From the NCBI GenBank assembly GCA_965530755.1, contig CBESNA010000010.1, positions 1-64,000 of the forward strand: a stretch of 64,000 nucleotides of DNA. The letters are read 5' to 3'. The stretch is from SZUA-35 sp965530755 (GTDB lineage Bacteria > Actinomycetota > Acidimicrobiia > Acidimicrobiales > SZUA-35). Of this stretch, positions 25,476 through 34,746 are shown piece by piece. The notes beneath the pieces are model-generated. The model had not been told where the DNA came from. It was given only the letters and a program-made list of their open reading frames with translations, and ran no database searches. Both the position numbers and the translations under genes were made by a program. Numbering within the stretch: the first letter of the stretch is position 1; each line of letters starts with the position of its first letter.

Positions 25476-26291
25476 ATGGCGTCTCCCCGCGGGCTGACGA
25501 CGCGCCGCATGCTCGCCCTCCTGGTCGTGACGGCACTGGCCCTCATGACCATCGACACCAGGGGAAGCGGTCCGTTCGGTTCTGCCCGTTCCGCGGCCTT
25601 CGCCGCCACCGAGCCGTTCCGCTCGTTCGTGACCGCCCTCGTGAGACCCGCCGGCGAGGCGTGGAACGGCACGATCCATTACGAAGCGGTCGTCGAGGAG
25701 AATGAACGGCTTCGAGCCGACGTGGCTCGCCTCGAGGGAGAGGTTGCGCGACTGCCAGACATCGAGGCGGACTTCGCCGCACTGCGAGAGGCGACCGGGC
25801 TGGCGATCGACGAGGTGATCCCTCGCCTCACAGCAAGGATCGTGTCCGACCGCGACACGGGCATCGAGCGGATCATCGAGATCGACCGGGGGAGCGCAGA
25901 CGGTGTGGTGCCCGGCATGCCCGTCGTGGTGGGAAGCGGTCTCGTCGGGCGCGTGCTCGACGTCTATGGCGACCATCGGTCGACACTGCGGCTGGTCTCA
26001 GACCCTCGTTTCCAGGTCGGCGTGAGCGGTGTGTCCAGCGGTGAAACGGCTCTTGCCAGCGGCGATGGCGACGGACGCCCGCTCCGGGTCGAGGTGCAGG
26101 CCCAAGGGTTGGTCGACATCACCGAAGGAGAACGATTCGAGACCAACGCGTTCTCCGAACGGTTCCCACCTGACGTCCCCGTTGGCACATTCAGTTTCGA
26201 TGCCGCCTCAAACACCGCGACGCTGGAGCCCTTCGTCGACCTCGAGAGTCTTGTCTTCGTCACCGTCCTGCTGACGGCACCTCCGTCATGA
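25476..26291 (+). CDS. mreC: MreC, rod-shape-determining protein
   Basis: A 271-residue bitopic membrane protein. One N-terminal transmembrane helix (MLALLVVTALALMTIDT) is followed by a coiled coil (about residues 65-100, VVEENERLRADVARLEGEV) and the extracytoplasmic beta-barrels with GSADGVVPGMPVVVGSGLVGRV and the DHRSTLRLVSDP motif. MreC links MreB to the penicillin-binding proteins of the elongasome. It starts six bases after mreB stops and overlaps mreD by four bases. Confidence 0.93.
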   Translation: MASPRGLTTRRMLALLVVTALALMTIDTRGSGPFGSARSAAFAATEPFRSFVTALVRPAGEAWNGTIHYEAVVEENERLRADVARLEGEVARLPDIEADFAALREATGLAIDEVIPRLTARIVSDRDTGIERIIEIDRGSADGVVPGMPVVVGSGLVGRVLDVYGDHRSTLRLVSDPRFQVGVSGVSSGETALASGDGDGRPLRVEVQAQGLVDITEGERFETNAFSERFPPDVPVGTFSFDAASNTATLEPFVDLESLVFVTVLLTAPPS

Positions 26292-26821
26292 AGAGCGGAG
26301 TGCGTTGGCCTCAGACGATCGCCGTGCTCGCCGCGCTCTCGATCGTGCAGTCGGCCGTCTTCGACCAGTTCTGGTTCGCCGGTCGGGTTCGCGTCGACCT
26401 CCTGCTGCTCTTGGTCGTCAGCATCGGTTCGACGTCGAATCCGCGCGACGCCGCCGTCCTCGGATTCGTCACCGGCCTCTTTGTCGATCTGTTCCGCTTC
26501 GGCCCGTTCGGGCTCCATGCGTTGATCTTCTGTCTGGCCGGCTGGGTGTTGGCCAACAACGGTGCCCGAATGTTGCAGGTGGGCGCCGGCTTCCGTCTGG
26601 CTCAAGGAGCCGTGTCCGTCCTGCTCGTGACAGCGGCAACGTGGACTGGGGCCGCCGTGTTCGGCCAGCGCCCGCCGGCGTTCGGCAATGAGTCGATGAT
26701 CAGTATCGGGCTCACCGCCATCGTCGGTGCCCTGCTGCTCGGGACGATTGGCCGTGTCGTGTCGCACATGGTTCCTGCCGATCAGCGACGTCCGTCGCGT
26801 TCAGACATGGTGCGAGCATGA
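26288..26821 (+). CDS. mreD: MreD, rod-shape-determining membrane protein
   Basis: A 177-residue polytopic membrane protein with about five helices. Family-like features are the first helix with SIVQSAVFDQFW, the acidic/arginine loop RVRVDLLLLLVVSIG and GFVTGLFVDLFRFGPFGLHAL in the middle, which matches the MreD helix that contacts MreC. Sequence conservation in MreD is low, so the call leans on its position. It overlaps mreC upstream and mrdA downstream by four bases each. Confidence 0.9.
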   Translation: MKSGVRWPQTIAVLAALSIVQSAVFDQFWFAGRVRVDLLLLLVVSIGSTSNPRDAAVLGFVTGLFVDLFRFGPFGLHALIFCLAGWVLANNGARMLQVGAGFRLAQGAVSVLLVTAATWTGAAVFGQRPPAFGNESMISIGLTAIVGALLLGTIGRVVSHMVPADQRRPSRSDMVRA

Positions 26822-29082
26822 CCTCCGACCTGGCCGGTCGACGCCTCGGTGTGCTGGCCTTCGTTGCGATCTCGATGTTCGCTGCGCTCGGCGGTCGTCT
26901 CTACTTCCTCCAGGTGATGACCGGTGAGCAATTCGAGGCCGAGGTCGCAGGCAACCGGGTTCGCGAGATCTACACCGAGGCGCCGCGGGGTCGGATTCTC
27001 GATCGGCAGGGTCGTGTCCTCGCCGGTCGGCGCCAGTCACTGGTCGTGACGATCGATTGGACCGCCCTCCGCGAGCTCGAAGAGGAACGCCGGACCGAGG
27101 TGTTCGAGGACGTGGCGCTCGAGCTCAGTGAGGCAGGCATCAAGGTCAAGGCATCCCGCATTGAGGAGACGTACCGCCGGGCAATCGACACGACGGTGAA
27201 ACCCACCGTCGTCGCAGATGACATCGGCGAGGAGCTGTGGGTCCGTATCGGCGAGGCCGACCTACCGGGAGTCGATGTCGAGCGTCGGTGGGTCCGCACC
27301 TACCCGTACGGGTCGATTGCGGCCCACATCCTCGGATACACGGGTGCAGTGCGGGACGCCGAGCGGGCGACCGAACTCAACCTCGAGTCGGACAAGACCT
27401 ACTTCGCCGGCGATCAGCTCGGGGTCGCCGGGCTCGAGCGAAGCTACGAGGACGTGTTGCGGGGCACTCCGGAGCTGAAACGGGTCGAGGTCGATGCCCA
27501 GAATCGCGTCGTGCGGACACTCGAGGTCGTTCAGGAAGCCATACCCGGCAGCGATGTGAATCTCTCGCTCGACATCGACCTCCAGTACGCGGCGGAGCAG
27601 ATCCTCGTCGACGAACTCGCACAGGCGAGACGGCGGCAACCAGACGGCACGAACGCCTTGCCCCAGGTGGCAGACGGTGGCTCGCTCGTTGCTCTCAACA
27701 TCGACGGGTCGGTGCTGGCGATGGCGTCGGCCCCATCGTTCGACCCGCGCGACTTCATATTCGGCATCAGCAGCGGTCTCTGGAACGAACTCTCCGAGCG
27801 TGCGGACCAGCCGCTGCTCGACCGGGCCGTTCGAGGCACCTATCCGCCCGGCTCGACGTTCAAACCGTTCGTCGCCTACGCCGCGCTGGAGACCGGGGCC
27901 CGCGATCAGTACGAGACCTGGGTCGACGAGGGTGTCTACACGCTGACGTCCTGTCTCGACCCGGGCAATCGCGATGCAGGTTGCACCAAACGAAACGCCG
28001 GTGGCGCCGTACTGGGGCCGGTCCAGCTGCGCGAGGCGATCGAACGCTCGAGCGACACCTATTTCTATTCCCTTGGGGAACTCCTCTGGGTCCAACAAGA
28101 CACCTACGGGCGTACTGCTATCCAAGACACCGCGACCCGGTTCGGGTTCGGGGTGTCGCCGAACATCGACCTCCCCTCCCAGACGTCCGGCGTCATGCCG
28201 ACCCCCGAACAACGCATCGAGACATGGGGGGAGGAGTTCAAGTGGTTCCCCGGCGACAATACGAACATCGCGATTGGGCAGGGCGACGTCAACGTGTCTC
28301 CTCTCCAGCTGGCGAATGCCTACGCCATGTTGGCCAACGGCGGGACCCGCTACGAGCCTCGACTCGGGTCGTCGATCGTGGATGCCGACGGGTCGGTCAC
28401 CGAGATCGAACCCGTGGTCGCCACTGACGAGCAACTGAATCCGAGCTACCTCGCAGCCCTGAACGAAGGCATGTCCGCCGTGGTCGATCCGGCGCTGGGA
28501 ACCGGTCGCGGCACCGCCGTGCGCGCCTTCGCCGGCTACCCGCATGCCGAACACCGGGTGGTCGGTAAGACCGGCACCTCACAGGTCACGAGAAAGGCCG
28601 ACTTCGCCTTGTTCGCCTCCTATGCGCCGTTCCCGAACCCGGAATACGCCGTGGTGGCCATCCTGGAACAGGCCGGATTCGGAGGCGAGGCAGCAGCACC
28701 AGCGGTGCGCCGCTTCTACGAGATGCTGTTCGGCCTGACCCCGATTCCTGCTGCTCCGCTCGCTGAGGAGCGCTATCTCGACGTCGTCGGATTGATCGAT
28801 TTCGATCTCTCGTTCACGATTCCGGACGTGGTGATCGCATCCGGCGCCGAGGATGCCGATTCGGAGTCGCCCGGTCCGCCGCCGGACGCGCAACCGCCGG
28901 CCACGGCACCCCCGGCGACGGCCGCTCCGACCACCACGACCGCTCCGACGACCACCACGACCGCTCCGACAACCACCACGACCGCTCCGACAACCACCAC
29001 GACCGCACCACCGGTGACCGAGACCACGACGACCACCGCAGCGGACTCCAGCCCGTCGGAACCACCGGGGAGCGATCCATGA
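26818..29082 (+). CDS. mrdA: Penicillin-binding protein 2 (elongasome transpeptidase) with Thr/Pro-rich tail
   Basis: A 754-residue class B PBP. After one transmembrane helix (LGVLAFVAISMFAALGGRLYFLQV) come the dimerisation region with APRGRILDRQGRVLAGR and the transpeptidase domain. The active site is Ser346 in PPGSTFKPF, the second motif SSDTYFYSLG, and Lys584 in VGKTGTSQVT. It cross-links side-wall peptidoglycan together with RodA, encoded next. From about residue 680 the protein has an extra extracytoplasmic tail of Ala/Pro/Thr, including four tandem units rich in Thr. This looks like a cell-wall-spanning or O-glycosylated linker and is absent from standard PBP2. The gene overlaps mreD and rodA by four bases. 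Confidence 0.95.
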   Translation: MTSDLAGRRLGVLAFVAISMFAALGGRLYFLQVMTGEQFEAEVAGNRVREIYTEAPRGRILDRQGRVLAGRRQSLVVTIDWTALRELEEERRTEVFEDVALELSEAGIKVKASRIEETYRRAIDTTVKPTVVADDIGEELWVRIGEADLPGVDVERRWVRTYPYGSIAAHILGYTGAVRDAERATELNLESDKTYFAGDQLGVAGLERSYEDVLRGTPELKRVEVDAQNRVVRTLEVVQEAIPGSDVNLSLDIDLQYAAEQILVDELAQARRRQPDGTNALPQVADGGSLVALNIDGSVLAMASAPSFDPRDFIFGISSGLWNELSERADQPLLDRAVRGTYPPGSTFKPFVAYAALETGARDQYETWVDEGVYTLTSCLDPGNRDAGCTKRNAGGAVLGPVQLREAIERSSDTYFYSLGELLWVQQDTYGRTAIQDTATRFGFGVSPNIDLPSQTSGVMPTPEQRIETWGEEFKWFPGDNTNIAIGQGDVNVSPLQLANAYAMLANGGTRYEPRLGSSIVDADGSVTEIEPVVATDEQLNPSYLAALNEGMSAVVDPALGTGRGTAVRAFAGYPHAEHRVVGKTGTSQVTRKADFALFASYAPFPNPEYAVVAILEQAGFGGEAAAPAVRRFYEMLFGLTPIPAAPLAEERYLDVVGLIDFDLSFTIPDVVIASGAEDADSESPGPPPDAQPPATAPPATAAPTTTTAPTTTTTAPTTTTTAPTTTTTAPPVTETTTTTAADSSPSEPPGSDP
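28924..29004 (+). repeat. Tandem repeat coding the PBP2 Thr-rich tail
   Basis: Four consecutive units begin GCTCCGAC and end ACCACCACGACC; the first is 18 bp and the other three are 21 bp. They encode Ala-Pro-Thr-Thr-Thr-Thr(-Thr). Because the unit length is a multiple of three, copy-number change would alter tail length without a frameshift. Confidence 0.9.
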
Positions 29083-30215
29083 CCACCGTTGCCAAACCTT
29101 CGCTCCCCAGCATTCCATCCGACCGTCAGCGGTCCAGACTCGCCAACCTCGATTGGTCACTGGTCCTGGCCGTCGCTGCCCTCGCCGTGGTGGGGAGCAT
29201 TGCCATCTTCAGCGCCACCCGCTCCGACGTCGGTGGTCTCGGCCTTGCCGGCAAACAACTGGGCTTCTTCGCCGTTGGTATGGCAGCGATGTTCGGGGTG
29301 GCCATGATCGACTACGAACGGCTGCGGGCGTGGCTCGGTCCGCTCACGCTGTTGACACTCGGTTTGCTGATCGCCGTGCTCACACCACTGGGGACCGAGG
29401 TCAAGGGGACCCAGGGCTGGTTCGTCTATTTCGGGTTCTCGGCCCAGCCGGCCGAGTTCGTGAAACTCAGCCTCATCGTGGCCTTGGCCGCCATCTTCAG
29501 CGGGCGGTCGGGAAATGTCGATCCTCCGCGGATCGCCGCATCGCTGGCCGTGCTGGCCGTGATCGCGTTACTCGTCCTGCGCCAGGGTGAGACCGGCTCG
29601 GTCCTCGTGTACTGCGCCATCGCCTTGGGGATCTATCTCGTGGCCGGGGTCCCCGCCCGCTACCTGGTGCTCCTGATCCTGTCCGGCATCGGTGTGGCAT
29701 CGATCATCTTCACCAGCGATGTGCTCGCCGACTACCAGGAGGCCCGGCTCACCTCGTTCGTCGATCAGGACGCACCGGAGGCCTACAACCAAGTGCAATC
29801 CGTCAATGCCATCGGCTCCGGCGGTCTGACAGGTCAGGGTCTCTTCGAGGGCCCGCAGACACAGTTCGGGTTCGTGCCGGAGCAGGAAACCGATTTCATC
29901 TTCACGGTGATCGCCGAAGAGCTCGGATTCGTCGGCGCCAGCATCGTCCTCGGCCTGGAGGCCTTCATACTGGTCAGGATCTTCCGCATCGCGCAGCTGG
30001 CCAGAGATCGATTCGGCACCCTGTTGTGCATTGGCGTGTTCTCGATGTTGCTGATCCACGTCGTGCAGAACGCCGGAATGACAATGCGATTGATGCCGAT
30101 CACCGGGATCCCGCTGCCCTTCGTGTCGTACGGGGGGAGCGCCCTGATCACCGGATTCGTCGCGATCGGCCTCGTCCAGAGCGTGTCGGTCCATCGGCGG
30201 CGCAACCTCCGCTGA
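29079..30215 (+). CDS. rodA: RodA, SEDS peptidoglycan glycosyltransferase
   Basis: A 378-residue SEDS-family protein with about ten transmembrane helices. Family signatures are the motif FGFSAQPAEFVKLSLIV, GLTGQGLFEGPQTQFGFVPEQETDFIFTVIAEELGF with the catalytic-loop acidic residues, and the C-terminal MRLMPITGIPLPFVSYGGSALI. SEDS proteins polymerise lipid II into glycan strands. RodA pairs with the PBP2 encoded immediately upstream (four-base overlap) and closes the rod-shape operon. RodA rather than FtsW is indicated by the gene order. Confidence 0.95.
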   Translation: MTTVAKPSLPSIPSDRQRSRLANLDWSLVLAVAALAVVGSIAIFSATRSDVGGLGLAGKQLGFFAVGMAAMFGVAMIDYERLRAWLGPLTLLTLGLLIAVLTPLGTEVKGTQGWFVYFGFSAQPAEFVKLSLIVALAAIFSGRSGNVDPPRIAASLAVLAVIALLVLRQGETGSVLVYCAIALGIYLVAGVPARYLVLLILSGIGVASIIFTSDVLADYQEARLTSFVDQDAPEAYNQVQSVNAIGSGGLTGQGLFEGPQTQFGFVPEQETDFIFTVIAEELGFVGASIVLGLEAFILVRIFRIAQLARDRFGTLLCIGVFSMLLIHVVQNAGMTMRLMPITGIPLPFVSYGGSALITGFVAIGLVQSVSVHRRRNLR

Positions 30216-30253
30216 CCGCTGTGCACCCCGATCTGGCCGCCCCGATCATGCGC

Positions 30254-30259
30254 TAGCCT
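30254..30259 (+). promoter_or_regulatory. -10 box before the radical SAM gene
   Basis: TAGCCT lies nine bases before ATG 30269, and there is no Shine-Dalgarno sequence, as expected for a leaderless or very short-leader transcript. Confidence 0.35.
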
Positions 30260-30268
30260 CGGGGCACC

Positions 30269-32212
30269 ATGTCGTCCGTCTGGCCGCAGCTCGAGCCGCA
30301 CCTCGCCCACGTTCAGAAGCCGGCGCGTTACATCGGTTGCGAGGGTGGCGCCAAGGCGAAGGCTCCGGACGATCGCCTCGTGAGCTGGCTGTTCACCTAT
30401 CCGGACACTTACGAAATCGGTCTGCCCAATCAGGGTCTGCAGATCCTCTACGAGATCGTGAACGAGCATCCGGACGGTCGTGCAGACCGGTCATACGCTC
30501 CATGGACCGACCTCGAGATCGTCATGCGGGCCAATGGCATCCCGCTCTTCGCGGTCGAGCATCACACTCCGGCGGATGAGTTCGATGTCATCGCCTTCAA
30601 CATGTCGGCCGAGCTGACCTACACCAATCTCGTCAACTGCATCGATCTCGCCGGCCTTCCGTTACACGCCAGCGATCGCAGCGGCGCCGACACGCTCGTG
30701 ATGGTCGGCGGACACTGCACGTACAACCCAGAGCCGATCGCAGACTTCGTCGACGTGGTCGTTCTCGGCGACGGCGAAGAGGTCGTCGGTGAGCTGACCG
30801 AATGCATCGCCGAGTGGAAGCGGCACGGCACTCACGATCGGCGTGAGCTGTTGCTGGCGATCGCTGGGATCGAGGGCTGCTATGTGCCGTCGTGCTACGA
30901 ACCGTCGTACGAGGACGGCCGCTTCACTGGCCTCACTCGGTTGGAGCCGACGGTTCCCGAGCTGATCGAGAAACGGACCATCGCCGACCTCGGCGATTGG
31001 CCCTATCCCAAGGAGCAACTCAGCCCGCTCACCGAGGTCGTGCACGATCGACTCAACGTCGAGGTGTTCCGGGGCTGCACGCGCGGGTGCCGCTTCTGTC
31101 AAGCAGGGATGATCACCCGTCCGGTGCGGGAGCGTCCGGCCGAGCAGGTCCGGACGATGGTGCGCGACGGTCTAGAACGGACCGGCTACAGCGAGGTGTC
31201 GCTCACGTCGCTCTCCACTGCCGACTTCAGCGGCATCGAGCCGATGGTCGGCGGCATCATGGCCGATGCCGAAGACGCCGGCTGTGGTCCGATCTCGGTG
31301 TCGCTTCCGAGCCTTCGAGTCGACGCGTTCGGCGTCGACATCGCCGCCCAGTTGCAGAAGGGTAAGCGGTCCGGTCTCACGTTCGCCCCAGAGGCCGGCA
31401 CGTGGCGGATGCGTCAGATCATCAACAAGCTGATTCGAGAAGAGGATCTCTACGCCGCTGTCGACTCCGCCTACAGCCAGGGTTGGCAACGGGTGAAGCT
31501 CTATTTCCTCATCGGCCTGCCAAGCGAAACCGACGAGGACACGCTGGGGATCGCCGAGCTGGCGAAGAACTGCGTCGCCATCGGCCGCAAGCACACCAAG
31601 CGGGCAAGTGTCACGGCGTCGATCGGCGGATTCGTTCCCAAGCCGTTCACACCGTTCCAGTGGTTCGGTCAGAACACGGCGGCCGAGCTCCAACGCAAGG
31701 TCAACCTCCTCCGCGACGCGACCCGTCGCATGCACGGCGTGAACCTCAAATGGCACGATCCGAAAGCCACGCTCGCCGAGGGCATCGCCAGCCGCGGCGA
31801 TCGACGCGTCGGCGCCGTCATCGAGGACGTCTGGCGAAACGGGGGAACCTTCCAGGAGTGGTCGGAGCACTTCGATCTCCAGCGATGGTCAGATGCCATG
31901 GAGCGCGCCGGGCTCAGCGTCGACGAGCTCGTGTATCGCCATCGCGGCGAGGATGAAGTGCTGCCCTGGGATCATCTCTCGGCGGGACTGCACAAGGACT
32001 TCCTCTGGCAGGACTGGCAGGACGCCCTGGCCGAGGTCGGACTCCCCGATTGCCGATGGACGCCCTGCTACGACTGTGGCGCCTGCACCGGCTATGGCAT
32101 CGAACACGTGGTTGCGTCGGCGACCGCGCCGGCGGGCGGAAGCCAGGGCACCGGCCAGGATCTGTCAGCCGGCTCTGCCGTCCCTGTGCAGCTGTTGGAA
32201 CGGGTCAGATGA
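30269..32212 (+). CDS. B12-binding-type radical SAM protein (TIGR03960-like)
   Basis: This 647-residue protein has an N-terminal B12-binding-like region (VSWLFTYPDTYEIGLPNQGLQILYE; GGHCTYNPEPIADFVDVVVLGDGEE). A radical SAM core follows with the iron-sulfur motif CTRGCRFCQAG at about residue 270 and the SAM-binding SLPSLRVDAF and GLTFAPEAGTWRMR blocks. The C-terminus has a CYDCGACTGYG cysteine cluster. It matches the family found beside DUF2344 and RNase E/G genes. The biological substrate is not established; an RNA or ribosomal-protein modification has been suggested by context only. It overlaps the next gene by four bases (ATGA). Confidence 0.9.
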   Translation: MSSVWPQLEPHLAHVQKPARYIGCEGGAKAKAPDDRLVSWLFTYPDTYEIGLPNQGLQILYEIVNEHPDGRADRSYAPWTDLEIVMRANGIPLFAVEHHTPADEFDVIAFNMSAELTYTNLVNCIDLAGLPLHASDRSGADTLVMVGGHCTYNPEPIADFVDVVVLGDGEEVVGELTECIAEWKRHGTHDRRELLLAIAGIEGCYVPSCYEPSYEDGRFTGLTRLEPTVPELIEKRTIADLGDWPYPKEQLSPLTEVVHDRLNVEVFRGCTRGCRFCQAGMITRPVRERPAEQVRTMVRDGLERTGYSEVSLTSLSTADFSGIEPMVGGIMADAEDAGCGPISVSLPSLRVDAFGVDIAAQLQKGKRSGLTFAPEAGTWRMRQIINKLIREEDLYAAVDSAYSQGWQRVKLYFLIGLPSETDEDTLGIAELAKNCVAIGRKHTKRASVTASIGGFVPKPFTPFQWFGQNTAAELQRKVNLLRDATRRMHGVNLKWHDPKATLAEGIASRGDRRVGAVIEDVWRNGGTFQEWSEHFDLQRWSDAMERAGLSVDELVYRHRGEDEVLPWDHLSAGLHKDFLWQDWQDALAEVGLPDCRWTPCYDCGACTGYGIEHVVASATAPAGGSQGTGQDLSAGSAVPVQLLERVR

Positions 32213-32949
32213 GACTTCGTCTCCGCTACTCGCGAAAGGGCAAGATTCGATTCATCAGCCACCGCGACACGGCGAGGCTGATGGAACGAGCGTTCAGGAC
32301 CCAGCGCCTACCCGTCGCCTACACCGAGGGTTTCTCCCCCCGTCCGAAGATCAGCTTTGGATTGGCCCTCACGGTCGCCCATGAATCAGAAGCCGAATAT
32401 CTCGATCTCGACCTGGTCACGCCGGTCGAACTCGAGGGATTGGCCGAGCGTCTCACTGCTGCCCTCCCCGACGGCCTTGCCGTCGACGCGGTTGCGCCGG
32501 TCGAGTCTCGGTCGTTGTCACTTCAGCAGGCAATTGTCTGTTGTGGCTGGCGAATCGAAGTGATCGGTGCGCCGATCGATGACGTGACCACTGCAGTAGC
32601 GGCGTTGCTTGCCGCGCCCGAGCGTTCCCTCGAACGGGAACGCAAGGGCAAGACAACCGTCGTTGACGTTCGGCCTGCCTTGATCTCGATCGAGATCTGC
32701 GGGACGACCGACAACGGCGTCCAGCTCTTCGCGGTACTCGCCAACGGTGATCTCACCTTGCGCCCGTCGGAACTCGTCCGACTGCTCGAGCTCGATCTCA
32801 TCGAAGGACGCGTGTGCCGCACCCACCAATGGACGAACGCCGACGGCGAACGCGCAGAACCACTTGCGTCTTCGCCGACGAGCGCTGCATCGGCCCATGT
32901 GCCGACGCCGCTCGAGGCGGTAGGACCCCGAGAGATCCGGGTCTCATGA
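32209..32949 (+). CDS. DUF2344 (TIGR03936) protein, partner of the radical SAM enzyme
   Basis: A 246-residue protein with the family N-terminus RLRYSRKGKIRFISHRDTARLMERAFR followed by the conserved YTEGFSPRPKISFGLAL and VAHESEAEYLDL blocks. In many actinobacteria and firmicutes this domain is either fused to or encoded next to the B12-type radical SAM protein. Here the two genes overlap by four bases. It may bind tRNA or rRNA as a substrate-presenting partner, but this is inference. The C-terminal 40 residues are low complexity. Confidence 0.9.
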   Translation: MRLRLRYSRKGKIRFISHRDTARLMERAFRTQRLPVAYTEGFSPRPKISFGLALTVAHESEAEYLDLDLVTPVELEGLAERLTAALPDGLAVDAVAPVESRSLSLQQAIVCCGWRIEVIGAPIDDVTTAVAALLAAPERSLERERKGKTTVVDVRPALISIEICGTTDNGVQLFAVLANGDLTLRPSELVRLLELDLIEGRVCRTHQWTNADGERAEPLASSPTSAASAHVPTPLEAVGPREIRVS

Positions 32950-32964
32950 GAAGGGATCGCACCA

Positions 32965-34698
32965 GTGACGGTGTCAGACAACAACGGATCGAACGACCAC
33001 GGATCGAACGAGAGCCACTCCGCTGACCGAGGCAACGACGGCCGCTCAAGCGAGGCGGTGACCGAAGACAAGCCGACGGCGGCGACCACGAAACCAGCCA
33101 AGCCGAAGATCGGCGACAGCCGCCCGGCGCCGGCATCGCCCGGCGGTGAGTCGACGGCGAACAGCTCCACCGGCAACGGTGCATCGGGGAACGACGGGAA
33201 CAGTCGCGGTGGGACGACCGAAGGCGAGGGGACCAGTGCCTCGGCCAAGCGTCGGCGCCGCCGACGCAAGAACCGGTCGAGCGCGGGTACGAGCGAAGGC
33301 GGTCGTACCGACGGCGGTCGTACCGACGGCGCCTCGACTCCGGTGAGCGCCGTTGTTGCCGGGGCACCCATCGAACTCGACGAGCAGCAACTCAAGCGCC
33401 GCCGAGGCAAGACGCGAAAGGGTCGACCGATCGGTCGGTACCTGATGGTCGTTCGCCGCCGGGCTGACGCCACCCACATCGCGATTCTCGAGGGCCGCCA
33501 GCTGATCGAGTATCAGGTGTCCCGGCCAAGCGACGATGTCTCCCAGATTCACGGAAACATCTACGTCGGCAAGGTGCAGAACGTCCTTCCCGGGATGGAG
33601 GCGGCATTCGTCGACATCGCCACTCCGAAGAACGCCGTGCTCTATCGCGGCGATGTTCGATTCGAGAAGAAGAAGTTCAAGGGTGTTGACCGCCCGAAGA
33701 TCGAACAGCTGCTGAACCAGCGTGACACGGTGATCTGCCAGGTCACCAAGAATCCGATCGCCCACAAGGGTGCCCGCCTCACCACCGAGGTCTCCCTCCC
33801 TGGCCGGTTCGTGGTGTTGGTGCCGAACAGCGATACCTACGGCATCTCGAAGCGCCTCCCCGACGCGGAGCGTAAGCGACTCCGCCAGATTCTCGACAAG
33901 GCCAAGCCCAAGCAGCATGGCGTCATCGTGCGAACAGCGGCCGAGAACGTCACTGCCGAGGAGATCCAGCGCGACGTCGCCGGACTGCTCCAACAGTGGG
34001 AGCAGATCGAGCAGATGGCGGCCAAATCCAACGGTGCGAAACTGCTGTACCGAGAGCCGGACATGTCGGTGCGAGTGATCCGAGAAGAGTTCAACAAGGA
34101 CTACCGCGCTGTCGTCATCGACGACCGCACGCTCTACGAAGAGATCGCCGAGTATGTCTCGGTGATCACCCCGGCCCTGGCCGATCGTGTCGAGTTCCAC
34201 GACGACGACGACGAGAAGCTGGACATCTTGGAGCGGTTCCACGTTCACGAACAGCTCCACAAGGCACTCGACCGGAAGGTCTGGCTGCCCTCAGGCGGTT
34301 CGCTGATCATCGAGGCCACCGAGGCGCTCACCGTCATCGACGTCAACACCGGGAAGAACGTCGGCAAGTCGTCGCTCGAGGAAACGGTGTACCGGAACAA
34401 CCTCGAGGCTGCCGAGGAGGTCGCCCACCAGCTCCGGCTCCGCGACATCGGCGGCATCATCGTGATCGATTTCGTCGACATGGAGGACAAGAAGAATCGC
34501 AACGAGACGATTCGGGTTTTCCGTGATTCGCTCGGCCGGGACAAGACTCGGACCCAGGTCTTCGACATCAGTGAGCTCGGTCTGGTCGAGATGACACGGA
34601 AGCGGATCGGCGAGGGCTTGCTCGAGTCGCTCTCGTCGCAGTGCCCGCACTGTGAGGGCAGGGGATTGGCACTTGACCCATCGCTCGCCAATGGTTGA
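32965..34698 (+). CDS. rne: Ribonuclease E/G
   Basis: A 577-residue endoribonuclease that starts RNA decay and processes rRNA and tRNA. The first 150 residues are disordered (Asn/Ser/Gly-rich, then an Arg-rich KRRRRRRKNR block). An S1 RNA-binding domain follows (QIHGNIYVGKVQNVLPGMEAAFVDI, about residues 192-215), then the catalytic DNase-I-like region with Asp459 in TVIDVNTGKNVG and Asp502 in IIVIDFVDMED. The zinc link CPHC lies at residues 560-563. There is no long C-terminal scaffold after the catalytic domain; the disordered part is N-terminal, as in other actinobacteria. GTG 32965 has AGAAGGGA upstream; an in-frame GTG at 32971 is possible. Confidence 0.95.
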   Translation: MTVSDNNGSNDHGSNESHSADRGNDGRSSEAVTEDKPTAATTKPAKPKIGDSRPAPASPGGESTANSSTGNGASGNDGNSRGGTTEGEGTSASAKRRRRRRKNRSSAGTSEGGRTDGGRTDGASTPVSAVVAGAPIELDEQQLKRRRGKTRKGRPIGRYLMVVRRRADATHIAILEGRQLIEYQVSRPSDDVSQIHGNIYVGKVQNVLPGMEAAFVDIATPKNAVLYRGDVRFEKKKFKGVDRPKIEQLLNQRDTVICQVTKNPIAHKGARLTTEVSLPGRFVVLVPNSDTYGISKRLPDAERKRLRQILDKAKPKQHGVIVRTAAENVTAEEIQRDVAGLLQQWEQIEQMAAKSNGAKLLYREPDMSVRVIREEFNKDYRAVVIDDRTLYEEIAEYVSVITPALADRVEFHDDDDEKLDILERFHVHEQLHKALDRKVWLPSGGSLIIEATEALTVIDVNTGKNVGKSSLEETVYRNNLEAAEEVAHQLRLRDIGGIIVIDFVDMEDKKNRNETIRVFRDSLGRDKTRTQVFDISELGLVEMTRKRIGEGLLESLSSQCPHCEGRGLALDPSLANG

Positions 34699-34709
34699 AC
34701 AAAGTTTGG

Positions 34710-34737
34710 TTGAAGCAACTGCTGGCGGGGCTAGTCT
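34710..34737 (+). promoter_or_regulatory. Leaderless promoter for rplU-rpmA
   Basis: TTGAAG (34710-34715) and TAGTCT (34732-34737) with a 16-base spacer. The -10 box ends nine bases before ATG 34747, which has no Shine-Dalgarno sequence, so transcription probably starts within a few bases of the start codon. Confidence 0.6.
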
Positions 34738-34746
34738 CAAGCGCCT

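Noticed and set aside
23394..25976. Very long minus-strand open frame (about 860 codons)
   Set aside because: It is entirely antisense to folC, ndk and mreB, which have strong family matches. The frame is open only because of GC-rich codon bias.
27237..28554. Overlapping frames on both strands inside mrdA
   Set aside because: Out-of-frame shadows of PBP2; translations are Arg/Gly-rich without family similarity.
28924..29004. Tandem repeat considered as a CRISPR array
   Set aside because: Units are contiguous without spacers, lie in frame inside mrdA and encode a Thr-rich tail. No cas genes or CRISPR array were seen in the window.
33046..34260. Minus-strand frame of about 400 codons
   Set aside because: Antisense to RNase E/G, which is well supported; no motif and no plausible start.
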